From an uncultured Clostridia bacterium (GTDB lineage Bacteria > Bacillota > Clostridia > Christensenellales > Aristaeellaceae): a stretch of DNA of 64,000 nucleotides. The DNA is taken from contig CAKTZR010000013.1 of the NCBI GenBank assembly GCA_934636105.1, positions 1 through 64,000 of the forward strand. Reading direction: 5' to 3'. A model generated the notes under the pieces. That model saw nothing but the letters and a program-made list of their open reading frames with translations. It did no database searches and had not been told where the DNA came from. Numbering within the stretch: the first letter of the stretch is position 1; each line of letters opens with the position of its first letter. Below are positions 1 through 16,102 of this stretch, piece by piece. The translations under genes were made by a program, and so were the position numbers.

Positions 1-210
1 GGCTATCGTCCGCAGTTCTACTTCCGCACCACCGACGTGACCGGCAACATCAAGCTGCCGGAGGGCGTTGAGATGGTCATGCCGGGCGACAACGTGGACA
101 TGGAGTGCACGCTGATCACCCCGATCGCTATGGACGAGAAGCTGCGCTTCGCTATCCGCGAGGGCGGCCGTACCGTCGGCTCCGGCGTTGTCACCAAGAT
201 CATTGAGTGA
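1..210 (+). CDS. tuf: Elongation factor Tu, C-terminal end (partial)
   Basis: The first 69 codons of the window read straight into a TGA stop and match the C-terminal beta-barrel domain of EF-Tu: the stretches RPQFYFRTTDVTG, MVMPGDN and RFAIREGGRTVGSGVV are near-universal in the family. EF-Tu is the GTPase that carries aminoacyl-tRNA to the ribosome. The start lies outside the window. In many Firmicutes tuf follows rpsL-rpsG-fusA downstream of rpoC; here tuf lies directly upstream of rpoB, so the usual str/rpoBC order is rearranged. A good terminator follows. Confidence 0.97.
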   Translation, partial: GYRPQFYFRTTDVTGNIKLPEGVEMVMPGDNVDMECTLITPIAMDEKLRFAIREGGRTVGSGVVTKIIE

Positions 211-234
211 TACCCGGTCTGAAAGATCGAATAA

Positions 235-265
235 AGAGGACTTCCGAGAGGGAGTCCTCTTTTTG
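235..265 (+). terminator. Rho-independent terminator after tuf
   Basis: The stem AGAGGACT (235-242) pairs with AGTCCTCT (253-260) around a 10-nt loop and is followed by TTTTT. It separates tuf from rpoB. Confidence 0.9.
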
Positions 266-371
266 CGTACTTCTTTGATATGCAAAAGGGCGTTTTTAGC
301 CCAAAATAAAAAGAAAACCGACGAAAATTCACACAAATCAGAAGAAATTTGCATAAATTCGCCGGAAACAC

Positions 372-400
372 TTGACAGGCCTTTTAAAAAGGAATACAAT
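372..400 (+). promoter_or_regulatory. SigA-type promoter of rpoBC
   Basis: A perfect TTGACA (372-377) and TACAAT (395-400) are separated by 17 bp, with AT-rich DNA just upstream that could act as an UP element. This is a consensus housekeeping promoter placed to drive rpoBC independently of tuf. Confidence 0.9.
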
Positions 401-570
401 ACTATATTGCATCAGTATGCACAATAGGCAAAGATGTGCCCGGGACTCGGGCATTGGCCTACATCATTGTACAACGCTTTGGGCTGTTTGGCAATGGGCA
501 GTTTTAAAGCGATTGCCTGTTGCCGCATATATCCTTTGCAGGTTTAGACAAGTTAGGGGTGATGGCATTC
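401..570 (+). promoter_or_regulatory. Structured 5' leader of rpoB mRNA
   Basis: About 165 nt separate the promoter from the rpoB start. Two hairpins are visible: TGCCCG (437-442) with CGGGCA (448-453), and a stronger 11-bp stem GGCAATGGGCA (490-500) with TGCCTGTTGCC (514-524), two of its pairs being G-U. Neither is followed by a T run, so they are not obvious terminators. A role in rpoB control is inference. The rest of the 211-570 gap holds only the tuf terminator and the promoter. Confidence 0.45.
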
Positions 571-4416
<3,846 letters not shown>

Positions 4417-4449
4417 TTGTTTTTTCCGGGACATGAACGCAACAACGCC

Positions 4450-4472
4450 CCGCCGCGTTTTGGGCGCGGCGG
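4450..4472 (+). other. Hairpin in the rpoB-rpoC spacer
   Basis: CCGCCGCG (4450-4457) pairs with CGCGGCGG (4465-4472) around a 7-nt loop. No T run follows, so it is more likely an RNA processing or stability element than a terminator. rpoC is presumably cotranscribed with rpoB. Confidence 0.5.
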
Positions 4473-4507
4473 CGGCCTGATATAAGTAGAGAAGGGAGTG
4501 TACCCCT

Positions 4508-8128
<3,621 letters not shown>

Positions 8129-8146
8129 ACCTGAAAAGGGTATAAA

Positions 8147-8188
8147 GAAACAGAGCGCTCCGAGAGATCGGAGCGCTCTGTTTCTTGC
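8147..8188 (+). terminator. Rho-independent terminator after rpoC
   Basis: A 16-bp perfect stem pairs GAAACAGAGCGCTCCG (8147-8162) with its complement at 8169-8184 around a 6-nt loop. It is a near-symmetric hairpin, so it may work on both strands and also end the minus-strand gene that follows. Confidence 0.9.
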
Positions 8189-8259
8189 TATATACGGTGC
8201 TTTTCAGCTGCTGCAACGAGCAGGCTTAGGAAAGTAAGAACGACGAAGATGATTTCGGT

Positions 8260-9156
8260 TCACTTTGACAGTCTGCGAAATTCCAACGGAGGAACGCCGT
8301 AGACTTCCGCAAAAACCTTGGCAAATTTCCCCTGGTTCTCATAGCCCACCATGTCCGCAATCTCAATGACCTTCAGCGTCGTGGATTCCAGCAGCTCAGC
8401 CGCCTTTTCCATTCGCTTTTTCCGAAAGTAATTCAGATAGCTGTCCCCCAGAATTCCTTTCACATAGAACTTGAAGCTGCTTTCGCTGACGCCGAACCGA
8501 TCTGCCAGCTCTTTTGCCGTGATCCGTCGAGACAGGTCGCCCAAAATCAATGCTTCCGCCTCTTTCACAATAGCGATCTGTGACCGGGTAAAGTAAGTAT
8601 CCGGTTCGCTCTCTATGGGCATGGACATCAATTCATGCAAAAGGCGGACGGTCAGGTATCGCAGTGCGCCGATCTCCGGGTCGTCCTTTCCTGCCCAGGC
8701 GTCTGCCGCAAGCGCACGAAGCGCATCATTCATTTGGTGCAGGTACAGCCCGTTTTTTCCGCAGAATACTTCTACGACTTGTTCGAGCGAGACGCCCATC
8801 TCCGAGAGAAAGTCCTGCCCCTCTGCATCGTGCAGAATGTCAAGGTCCAAATAGAGTTGGATGCCTTCGTACAGCCTTCCGGGATAGTAGAAGTCCTTGG
8901 CGGGCAGTACGGTGCTGACGCAGACCTGATTTTCCTTCACAATGGCATACCGGTTTTGCGCAAGAGAAACATCGCATCGACCATGAATGCAGAAATTAAG
9001 GATCAGCATTCGTTCCCCAAAGATAGAGCTGTCTCCTTTTTCCCAGCTGCTTGTATAGATTTCGTTGAATGAAATACGAATACCCGGCGCTAACGTGTAG
9101 AGATCCAGCACTCCCTCGTTTTCCTTTTGAAAGGTAAGATGATTTTGTATATTCAT
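8260..9156 (-). CDS. AraC-family transcriptional regulator
   Basis: The last 100 residues form the two-helix-turn-helix AraC DNA-binding domain, seen in ITAKELADRFGVSESSFKFY, then YLNYFRKKRMEKAAELL and VIEIADMVGYENQGKFAKVFAEVYGVPPLEFR. The N-terminal 190 residues look like a cupin-type sensor domain, but no ligand can be named. The start ATG 9156 has only a weak upstream ribosome site. It sits alone on the minus strand, convergent with rpoC. Its target could be the downstream minus-strand paralog cluster or a distant locus; nothing in the sequence decides this. Confidence 0.88.
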   Translation of the reverse strand: MNIQNHLTFQKENEGVLDLYTLAPGIRISFNEIYTSSWEKGDSSIFGERMLILNFCIHGRCDVSLAQNRYAIVKENQVCVSTVLPAKDFYYPGRLYEGIQLYLDLDILHDAEGQDFLSEMGVSLEQVVEVFCGKNGLYLHQMNDALRALAADAWAGKDDPEIGALRYLTVRLLHELMSMPIESEPDTYFTRSQIAIVKEAEALILGDLSRRITAKELADRFGVSESSFKFYVKGILGDSYLNYFRKKRMEKAAELLESTTLKVIEIADMVGYENQGKFAKVFAEVYGVPPLEFRRLSK

Positions 9157-9239
9157 AATATCATTTTAAGGAACTTCTTAGCGTATAAAATACTTTATAA
9201 GACAATAACCCCGTTAAACCCCCCTTTGACGAGCGCCTT

Positions 9240-10373
9240 TTATTCCAGCGCAAGCCCCGGATCATCATGCGCGGGCAAATCCTCGAATGGGACGACGGCG
9301 ATGGGGTTTAAATAATCGTCAGCGATGACGTAGGCGTTTCCAAGCGCATCGAGCGTGACATCATACAGATGAATGGCACGGGTGGTAAAATCGCGAATGT
9401 CGCGGGAGAGAATATGGCCCTGCGCGTCAAGCTCAAGCCGAAAAACGGTGAAAAGACCGCGCGAGTTGGCCATTGCCGTGCCATAGAGCACAACCGAGCC
9501 AGCCGCAGACGGGCATGCTGCCTGAACGCTGACGACGGTTTCTGGCGCGGCGAGCGTCTTCTGATAGAGCACGCGATTATGGACATCCAGCCGGGTGATC
9601 TGTGCGACAGTGTAGTTCTCAAACGGCGCGGTGCAGATGACAAGGCCGCCGTCCGCATCAAATTCAATCGTATTGTTGGATGCGCCGACGTAAGGCGATT
9701 GAACCGCCTGCTCGGAGAGCAGCTCTCCTGTTTTGGAGAAGGTGCGCAGAAGCATGTCCCCATGTATACCGATTAGGGCGTTGGGCGAATCGGGAACGGT
9801 ATCGAGGGTCACGACGCGCAGCGTGCCGTTGGGCAGGAGCGCCGCGGCAGGCAGGATATAGCGCTTTTCGCTATCGAGCGGGTAGCTGAATTTCAGATTG
9901 CCCTCCCAATCCAAAAGCTCGATGGCCGGGGAGGATGATCCGTTCAAAATGCAGATGCCGTAATCCATAAGAACGGTTTGCCAGCGGTGATCCATCAGCT
10001 GAAGCAGAGGAGATGGCCCGCTGTTGGTCAGCCGAACATACTGTATGCCGAGCATGGGATCGCCGCGATAGGCCAGCGCGTAGCCATAGCAGTTCGCGTT
10101 CATCAGAAAGGCGGAAAACAGCTTCCATTCGTCGTTTTCGTCAAAGGTTTTGCTGAATACAGTTTGGCCGTTTTCGACCAGCTCGATGGAGGACGGGAAT
10201 TTGCCGCTGCTCATCCCGTTGTCGTGACGGACGAGAACCAGGACGGGCTGAATGGGTGTGACGCGCGCATAGGCGTCGCTGGTCACCTCGTAAGGAATCA
10301 AGCTGATTTCCGCCAACGCGCACGCTCCCATAAGCATCAGAAGAAAAATCAGCGCAAAGCCATACTTTTTCAT
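9240..10373 (-). CDS. Exported paralogous protein, copy 4 of a tandem family
   Basis: This is the last gene of four consecutive minus-strand paralogs. It has a signal peptide (MKKYGFALIFLLMLMGACALA, probable cleavage after ALA) followed by the family signature I-x-L-x-P-Y-E. The middle diverges from its sisters. The last 75 residues carry the shared block: FTVFRLELDAQGHILSRD, then IRDFTTRA, LDALGNAYV, and the terminal AVVPFEDLPAHDDPGL. Repeated strand-turn-strand phrases of the LDxxGxxxY type suggest a beta-propeller fold, which is inference. No enzymatic motif was found. It starts 11 nt after the preceding paralog ends and has a GGAG-type ribosome site in that gap. Confidence 0.8.
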   Translation of the reverse strand: MKKYGFALIFLLMLMGACALAEISLIPYEVTSDAYARVTPIQPVLVLVRHDNGMSSGKFPSSIELVENGQTVFSKTFDENDEWKLFSAFLMNANCYGYALAYRGDPMLGIQYVRLTNSGPSPLLQLMDHRWQTVLMDYGICILNGSSSPAIELLDWEGNLKFSYPLDSEKRYILPAAALLPNGTLRVVTLDTVPDSPNALIGIHGDMLLRTFSKTGELLSEQAVQSPYVGASNNTIEFDADGGLVICTAPFENYTVAQITRLDVHNRVLYQKTLAAPETVVSVQAACPSAAGSVVLYGTAMANSRGLFTVFRLELDAQGHILSRDIRDFTTRAIHLYDVTLDALGNAYVIADDYLNPIAVVPFEDLPAHDDPGLALE

Positions 10374-10384
10374 AGGATTCTCCT

Positions 10385-11506
10385 TTATTCCAGCATAAGC
10401 CCCGGATCGTCGTGCGCGGGCAAATCCTCGAACGGGACGACGGCGATGGGGTAATCATCCGTGTCTCTGGTGACGGCGTAAAGGTTGCCGAGGGTATCCA
10501 ACACTTCGTCATAGCGATAGGTCGCGTGAGTCGTAAAATCGCGAATGTCGCGGGAGAGAATATTTCCCTGTGCATCGACATGCAGCTTGAAAATTGTGAA
10601 CAGCCCGCGGGATTTGGCGACGGCCGAACCCATCAAAACGGTTTCATGGTCGGGCAGAAACTGAACCTGGGAGACGGCGACGATGGAGTTGGGCGCGCTG
10701 AGCGTCTTGCTCCAAAGCAGCGCGTTCTGCTCGTCCACACAGTTCAGCACGGAGGATTGATAGGGATCGCCGACCTGATATTGGCAAAGTACGTTGCCCT
10801 CGTCCGAAAAAAAGACCCTGGGGATGATCGCGTCGGTTGAATGGGGAAGAAGCAGATCGGAGAGCAGTGATCCGTCTGACAAAAGGCGCTGAACATGAAG
10901 GCCGTCTTCACAGTCGGGAACATAGGCAAGCGTGCCGTTGGGCCAAACGGTGTAGGCGTAAGGCGCGGACAAGGCAAGCGGAAGGGACGTGCTGGAAATC
11001 AAGTCGCCCTCCAGGTAATAGCGATCGATGAATTGCGCGTCGCCCTCATGGCGCCGATTCAAAATGGAATCCGACGTGAAGCGATAATAGCCGGTGCCGC
11101 TGTTCAAGGTCATGCCCTTCGTCAAACCGTTGCCCAAAAGCAGCTGAAAGCGAACGGGACGGACAGTTTCAGTGTTCGGCTGGCAGGTAATCAGCCCATA
11201 GCGCGTAGGGCTGGCGGCGAAAAGCTCGTAAATCTGGCGCGTACCATCCTCTGCGTAGTCCGGCAATTCGATTTGCAGGCCGACTTTTCCTTTGTCATAG
11301 AGCGTGATGGAGGTCGGCAGGGTGTTTTCGTTGCTGCTGCCATAAGTTTTGTCAGTCAGCACAAGCGTCAGCGTGGGCGAGATAACCTGAACGGACGAGC
11401 CGTATTCGCTGGGCAGCTCATAAGGCGTGAGGTCGATTTCCGCGGCGGCGCAGGCGGAAACGAGTAAAAGCAGCGCGAAAAGAACGGCGGAAAAAGATGA
11501 TTTCAT
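10385..11506 (-). CDS. Exported paralogous protein, copy 3 of a tandem family
   Basis: This is a 373-residue sister of the flanking genes. The signal peptide MKSSFSAVLFALLLLVSACAAA contains VSAC, which resembles a lipobox, but the other paralogs have no cysteine there, so cleavage by signal peptidase I before EIDLTPYE is more likely. The mature protein begins with the family motif IDLTPYE. It ends with the conserved C-terminal block (LFTIFKLHVDAQGNILSRD, DFTTHATYRYDEVLD, then AVVPFEDLPAHDDPGL). The central region has little identity to its sisters. Spacing to the neighbouring paralogs is 11 and 15 nt, so all four genes form one operon. Function is unknown; an extracytoplasmic beta-propeller sensor or binding protein is possible. 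Confidence 0.8.
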   Translation of the reverse strand: MKSSFSAVLFALLLLVSACAAAEIDLTPYELPSEYGSSVQVISPTLTLVLTDKTYGSSNENTLPTSITLYDKGKVGLQIELPDYAEDGTRQIYELFAASPTRYGLITCQPNTETVRPVRFQLLLGNGLTKGMTLNSGTGYYRFTSDSILNRRHEGDAQFIDRYYLEGDLISSTSLPLALSAPYAYTVWPNGTLAYVPDCEDGLHVQRLLSDGSLLSDLLLPHSTDAIIPRVFFSDEGNVLCQYQVGDPYQSSVLNCVDEQNALLWSKTLSAPNSIVAVSQVQFLPDHETVLMGSAVAKSRGLFTIFKLHVDAQGNILSRDIRDFTTHATYRYDEVLDTLGNLYAVTRDTDDYPIAVVPFEDLPAHDDPGLMLE

Positions 11507-11521
11507 GCGGGCTTCCTCCTT

Positions 11522-12646
11522 TTATTCCAGCACAAGGCCGGGGTCGTCGTGAATGGGCAAATCCTCGAAGGGGACGGCGGCGACAAGATGATCGGGATCG
11601 GAGGACAGGGTTTTGGCATAGAGATTATCCTGCATATCGAGTGTGACGGTATACAAATAGGTTGAGCGCGTCGTGAAATCGCGGATATCGCGCGAAACGA
11701 TGCTGCCGCTTGCGTCGATTTTCAGCTTGAACACGGTGAACAGCTTGCGGGAATTGGCCATCGCCGTGCCATAGAGCCAAAGCGAATCGCCGCACAGTTT
11801 CATATGGGAGACGGAAACAATGGTTTTGTCGGCGCGCAGAGCCTTGGCCCAGAGGATGCGCCCCTGCGCGTCGAAGCGAATGAGCTTGTCGTAAAAGTAG
11901 CGCGAATCATCGGAGGTGTGAAGAACGACTACGCCGCTTCCATCGTCAAACAGCTGACCGGAGAGGGGCGTGATGTCATCTGCTTGGGCGAGCTTGACGG
12001 ATGTGGACGAGCCGTCCGGCTGAATGCGATAAAGCGACGCGATGGAGCCTTCTTCAAAAAAATAGTCACGAACAAGAATGGACAGCGAGCCGTCGGGCAG
12101 AGGCGCATAGCCAAGCCCGGTGGGCCGTGCGGTATTCAGCGGCGCTTCGAATTGCAGATGGCCCTGTTCATCATACAGACAGACGGAAGCGTTTTGGTCG
12201 CCGTTGCCTTGACGAATGGCGTATACGCCTCCGGAGAACAGCCAGGGGCTGATTGCATCGCTCGGCAGAGTGAAAAGCGGCTTGTCGCCGTTGGCGGTGA
12301 TTTGAACATACTGCCGGAAGAGGTCTTCGCCCTCCCATTTGAACAAGATATAGCCCATGGTGCTTTCATCCAAGGCAAAAATGTCGAACAGCCGAAGCTC
12401 TGCGTCGTCGTCAAAAACTTTTTCATAGGTCTTTTGGCCGTTGTTCCACAGCGTGACGGAGGTGGGCGCCTGCCCGTCGTTGATGATTCCGTCGTTCTGC
12501 ACGAGGTACAGGCCCGGATGAAACAGAATGGTATAAGAAGCATGGACGGCGGATGGGATTTCGTAGGGCTTCAGGTCGATCTGCGCCAAAGCGGACGAAG
12601 AAAGCAGCAGCAGAGCGAAAAAGACGGCCGGAAAAAAGCGTTTCAT
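11522..12646 (-). CDS. Exported paralogous protein, copy 2 of a tandem family
   Basis: This 374-residue paralog has a classical signal peptide ending in SSSALA before QIDLKPYEIPS. The conserved C-terminal region reads KLFTVFKLKIDASGSIVSRD, IRDFTTRSTYLY, then AAVPFEDLPIHDDPGL. The lack of a cysteine at the cleavage site indicates secretion or wall association rather than lipidation. It is separated from the next paralog by 15 nt and from the previous one by 16 nt, so it is cotranscribed with them. No known domain was recognised. Confidence 0.8.
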   Translation of the reverse strand: MKRFFPAVFFALLLLSSSALAQIDLKPYEIPSAVHASYTILFHPGLYLVQNDGIINDGQAPTSVTLWNNGQKTYEKVFDDDAELRLFDIFALDESTMGYILFKWEGEDLFRQYVQITANGDKPLFTLPSDAISPWLFSGGVYAIRQGNGDQNASVCLYDEQGHLQFEAPLNTARPTGLGYAPLPDGSLSILVRDYFFEEGSIASLYRIQPDGSSTSVKLAQADDITPLSGQLFDDGSGVVVLHTSDDSRYFYDKLIRFDAQGRILWAKALRADKTIVSVSHMKLCGDSLWLYGTAMANSRKLFTVFKLKIDASGSIVSRDIRDFTTRSTYLYTVTLDMQDNLYAKTLSSDPDHLVAAVPFEDLPIHDDPGLVLE

Positions 12647-12662
12647 GAAATGCTCCTCCTTT

Positions 12663-13796
12663 TCATTCCAGGATCAATTCAATATCGTCGCGGGTGGGCA
12701 AAGCTTCAAAGGGCACGACGGCGATGCGGTTTTCATCTTTTGTGACGACATACGCGTTGCCGAGGGGATCGAGCTGAACCTGATATTGATCGCCTGCGCG
12801 GGTGGTGAAATCGCGAACGTCGCGGGAAAGGATGCGCCCGAATGTGTCCAGCTCCAGCTTGAATGCGCGGAAAAGATTTTGGGAGTCCCGCTCGGCTATG
12901 CCGTAAACCGTGGCAGAGCCGTCATCATGCAGAATGGCTTGATGAACGAAGATGTTGACGTTTGCTGCTTTCAGACTTTCAGCAAAGCGCAGTTGACCTT
13001 GAGCATCCGAACAAGCAAGAAAGCAAAAATACGGCTCGCGGCGCTTGGCAAGTTTGGCCACAGCATAAGACAGCATGCCGCCGTTAGGCGAAAATGCACC
13101 GGAAGGGATGATGCTTGTATTTGATAGAGAAATGGGAACGGAGGAAAGCAGCCCGCCGTCGGGAGAAAGACGCAGATGATATAGCTTGCATGGATTATGC
13201 GAATCGCCGATATCGTAGGCGATGTAAGCGATGCTTTTGTCGTTCAGAACGGTGAAACCGCTGTATAACGTGGCTTCAATCGCAGAAATCGGTGTGGAGG
13301 AGAGCAAAGCGCCGCTCCAATCCAGGTGTTCGATGAGATACAGGTCGTCCTGTTTGCGCAGAATGCAGGGACCATCGGGCAGAACAGAAAGGCTGGATAA
13401 ACGGTCGCTCAAGGAAAAGCCTTCGGAGAGCACGCCGTTTTCCAAAAGCTGACAGCGCGTGAAAGACGTGCTGTCATAACTCATCAGACCGTAACGATCT
13501 TTGTCCGCCGCAAAGAGAACGTAAAAGGTGCGAAATTCGCTGTTGTCGGCGTAATCCGGCAGGTATTGTTCAAATACCTTTTGCCCATGGTCGAGCAGAA
13601 CGAGCGCCGTCGGCAGCTGGCCGCCGTTCATGATGCCGTCGTGAAGCACCAGATACACGTCCGGCGCAAGAATTTCAACGGCAGAAAAGCGGGCGCTTTC
13701 GATTTCATACGGTTTCAAATCGATCTCCGCCAAAGCGGATGCGGAAAGCAGCAGCACCGTTAGCAAAGCTGCAAAGAAGCGGCATTTGGTCAGCAT
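12663..13796 (-). CDS. Exported paralogous protein, copy 1 (first gene) of a tandem family
   Basis: This is the promoter-proximal member of the four-gene family. ATG 13796 is chosen because GGGAGG (13804-13809) stands 7 nt upstream; the frame stays open a further 15 codons, but that extension lacks a ribosome site. The signal peptide MLTKCRFFAALLTVLLLSASALA is followed by EIDLKPYEIES. The C-terminal block is recognisable but more diverged than in its sisters (RILSRDVRDFTTRA, AVVPFEALPTRDDIEL). At 377 residues it matches the others in length. Function is unknown. Confidence 0.8.
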   Translation of the reverse strand: MLTKCRFFAALLTVLLLSASALAEIDLKPYEIESARFSAVEILAPDVYLVLHDGIMNGGQLPTALVLLDHGQKVFEQYLPDYADNSEFRTFYVLFAADKDRYGLMSYDSTSFTRCQLLENGVLSEGFSLSDRLSSLSVLPDGPCILRKQDDLYLIEHLDWSGALLSSTPISAIEATLYSGFTVLNDKSIAYIAYDIGDSHNPCKLYHLRLSPDGGLLSSVPISLSNTSIIPSGAFSPNGGMLSYAVAKLAKRREPYFCFLACSDAQGQLRFAESLKAANVNIFVHQAILHDDGSATVYGIAERDSQNLFRAFKLELDTFGRILSRDVRDFTTRAGDQYQVQLDPLGNAYVVTKDENRIAVVPFEALPTRDDIELILE

Positions 13797-13881
13797 ACAA
13801 AAACCTCCCTGTATGTTGTCTATACTTATAAGACGACACACAGAGAGGAAAATTTCATCAATTTTTTAATTTTTAGAACTC

Positions 13882-15093
13882 TTACTCGCCCAGCATCAAA
13901 AGCTCGACCATCTTCGCGCAGCGATCCATGCTCTCTACTGCGATGTGCTCATACGGGCCGTGGAAAGCGAAGCCGCCGGTGCAGAGATTCGGCGTGGGCA
14001 GACCCATGTAGGAGAGCCGGCAGCCGTCCGTGCCGCCGCGCACCGCCTCGATGAACGGCTTCATGCCCGCCTGCTCACAGGCGCGCTTCGCATTTTCAAC
14101 CAGCTCCATGTGGTCGGCCAGCTTTTCAGCCATGTTGTAGTAACTGTCCTTGAGCGTGAGGGTGACGACCTTGCGGCCGTATTTTTCGTTGATGACCTTT
14201 GCGGCGTGCTCCATCAGCTTCTTGCGCGCTTCGAAGGTTGCACGATCGTGGTCGCGGACGATGTAATGCAGCTCGGCCTGCTCCACGTCGCCCTTCATGT
14301 CGCACAGGTGGAAGAAGCCCTCGTAGCCCTCCGTCAGCCGCGGAATGTCGGAAGCGGGGAGCAGCCCGTTGAACTCCATCGCAACCAGCGCTGCGTTAAT
14401 CATCGTGTCCTTCGAAGAACCGGGATGCACGCTCAAGCCCTCGAAATGCACGTCCGCCGAGCAGGCGTTAAAGGTTTCATAGGCGATTTCGCCCTCCTCG
14501 CCGCCGTCCACCGTGTAGGCGAAGGTCGCGCCGAATTTGGCCACATCGAAGTGATCCACGCCCGCGCCGATTTCCTCATCCGGCGTGAAGGCGATGCAGA
14601 GTTTGCCGTGCGGGGCTTTGCTGGCGATGACGGCTCCCAGAGCGGTCATGATTTCCGCAATGCCCGCCTTGTCGTCCGCGCCGAGCAGGGTCGTGCCGTC
14701 CGTCGTGATGAGCGTCATCCCCGCCAGTTTCTTGAGACCGGGGAAGGCCGCCGGGCTGAGCGTTTCGCCGCTGCCGGGAAGCGCCACGTCGCCGCCGTCG
14801 TAGTGCTCGATGATCTGCGGTTTCACGTTTTCGCCGGAGCAATCCGGTGCGGTATCCATGTGGGCGATGAAACCGAGCGCGGGCCTGCCTTCGCAGCCCG
14901 GCGTTGCGGACAGCCAGCCGTAAACAATGCCATTTTCATCGACATGGACGTTTTCAAGGCCGAGGGCGTTCAGCTCGTCCACCAGGATGTGCGCCAGATC
15001 GTATTGACGCATGGAGCTGGGGACGGTGGTGCTGTCCGGGTCGGAGGTGGTGTAAACCGAAACATATTTGAGCAGACGTTCGTATGCGCGCAT
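13882..15093 (-). CDS. pepT: Peptidase T (tripeptide aminopeptidase)
   Basis: This cytosolic M20-family zinc exopeptidase removes the N-terminal residue from tripeptides. The metal-binding motif HMDTAP has H78 and D80, the DDKAG block carries the bridging aspartate, and PDEEIGAG carries the catalytic and ligand glutamates. The C-terminal GGTDGC and HGPYE motifs are also present. The length of 403 residues is standard. The start ATG 15093 is preceded by an AGGAGAG-type ribosome site. It is a single-gene unit divergent from the dinD-like gene. Confidence 0.95.
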   Translation of the reverse strand: MRAYERLLKYVSVYTTSDPDSTTVPSSMRQYDLAHILVDELNALGLENVHVDENGIVYGWLSATPGCEGRPALGFIAHMDTAPDCSGENVKPQIIEHYDGGDVALPGSGETLSPAAFPGLKKLAGMTLITTDGTTLLGADDKAGIAEIMTALGAVIASKAPHGKLCIAFTPDEEIGAGVDHFDVAKFGATFAYTVDGGEEGEIAYETFNACSADVHFEGLSVHPGSSKDTMINAALVAMEFNGLLPASDIPRLTEGYEGFFHLCDMKGDVEQAELHYIVRDHDRATFEARKKLMEHAAKVINEKYGRKVVTLTLKDSYYNMAEKLADHMELVENAKRACEQAGMKPFIEAVRGGTDGCRLSYMGLPTPNLCTGGFAFHGPYEHIAVESMDRCAKMVELLMLGE

Positions 15094-15175
15094 GAAGATC
15101 GCTCTCCTTTTGATGATTGATGGATGTATTATAGCAGAGTTTGACAGAAAAATGAAGGGATAGGAGAAGAAAGGG

Positions 15176-15204
15176 ATGACAGGAAAGAAGTGAAGCTATA
15201 TAAT
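15176..15204 (+). promoter_or_regulatory. Promoter of the dinD-like gene
   Basis: ATGACA (15176-15181) and a perfect TATAAT (15199-15204) are 17 bp apart, 30 nt before the start codon. I saw no LexA-type operator here. Confidence 0.7.
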
Positions 15205-15233
15205 AGAAAATAGGAAACGTGGAGGAAAAATAG

Positions 15234-16097
15234 ATGGATAAAAATCAAATCAATGGGCTGATTGACGCGTTTGATTCTGCATTGATGAGAACGGAAGATA
15301 ATCAGGTTGAATACTGGTATGCCAGAGATTTAATGCAGCTTTTGGGCTACACGAGATGGGAAAATTTTGAAAATGTGATTTTGAAAGCGATGGAAGCTTG
15401 CAGAAATAGCGAAAATGCGGTTGAAGATCAATTTCGTGAGGTCACGAAATTGATCGAGCATGGAAAAGGCGGAAAAAGACCAATTCGTGATTACATGCTG
15501 ACCAGATATGCGTGCTACTTGGTTGCGCAGAACGGCGACCCTAAGAAAACGGAGATTGCTTTTGCGCAGAGCTATTTTGCCGTACAAACGAGAAAACAGG
15601 AAATCATAGAAGAACGCGTTTCTTATATGGAACGTGTGCAGGCGCGGACGAGGCTGATAGAATCAGAAAAAAGACTTTCACAGAATATTTATGAACGGGG
15701 CGTTGATGATAAAGGATTTGGCAGAATCCGTTCAAAGGGGGATCAAGCGCTTTTCGGCGGATATTCGACCCAAGAGATGAAGGATAAGCTTGGTGTGAAA
15801 AGCAATCGACCTTTGGCGGACTTTTTGCCGACGCTGACCATTGCGGCGAAGAATTTGGCGACGGAAATGACCAACTATAACGTTGAAGAAAAGAATCTAT
15901 ACGGAGAAGGCAGCATCACGACGGAGCATGTTCAAAACAATACGTCAGTTCGTGATATGCTGGGGCAGAGAGGAATTAAACCTGAAAATTTGCCGCCCTC
16001 GGAGGATATAAAAAAGATGGAGCGTCGAGTGAAACGGGAAACGAACCGGATGATTGAAAAATCGGGGACGCTGCCCAAAACGGAAAAGGATAAATAA
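15234..16097 (+). CDS. dinD: DNA-damage-inducible protein D homolog
   Basis: The 287-residue protein matches the DinD family: an N-terminal Bro-N-like segment (EYWYARDLMQLLGYTRWENF), then KGGKRPIRDYMLTRYACYLVAQNGD and IAFAQSYFAVQTRKQE, and a second conserved part with the phrases RIRSKGDQALFGG and SNRPLADFLPTL. In E. coli DinD is SOS-induced and modulates RecA filaments; the cellular role in Firmicutes is not established. The start has GGAGG 8 nt upstream. Its base composition is visibly more AT-rich than its neighbours, suggesting it arrived by transfer. It has its own promoter and terminator. Confidence 0.85.
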   Translation: MDKNQINGLIDAFDSALMRTEDNQVEYWYARDLMQLLGYTRWENFENVILKAMEACRNSENAVEDQFREVTKLIEHGKGGKRPIRDYMLTRYACYLVAQNGDPKKTEIAFAQSYFAVQTRKQEIIEERVSYMERVQARTRLIESEKRLSQNIYERGVDDKGFGRIRSKGDQALFGGYSTQEMKDKLGVKSNRPLADFLPTLTIAAKNLATEMTNYNVEEKNLYGEGSITTEHVQNNTSVRDMLGQRGIKPENLPPSEDIKKMERRVKRETNRMIEKSGTLPKTEKDK

Positions 16098-16102
16098 AAG
16101 CG

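Noticed and set aside
520..570. rpoB starting at TTG 520
   Set aside because: The TTG lies in the 3' arm of the leader hairpin, has no ribosome site, and the extra residues are not part of the conserved protein.
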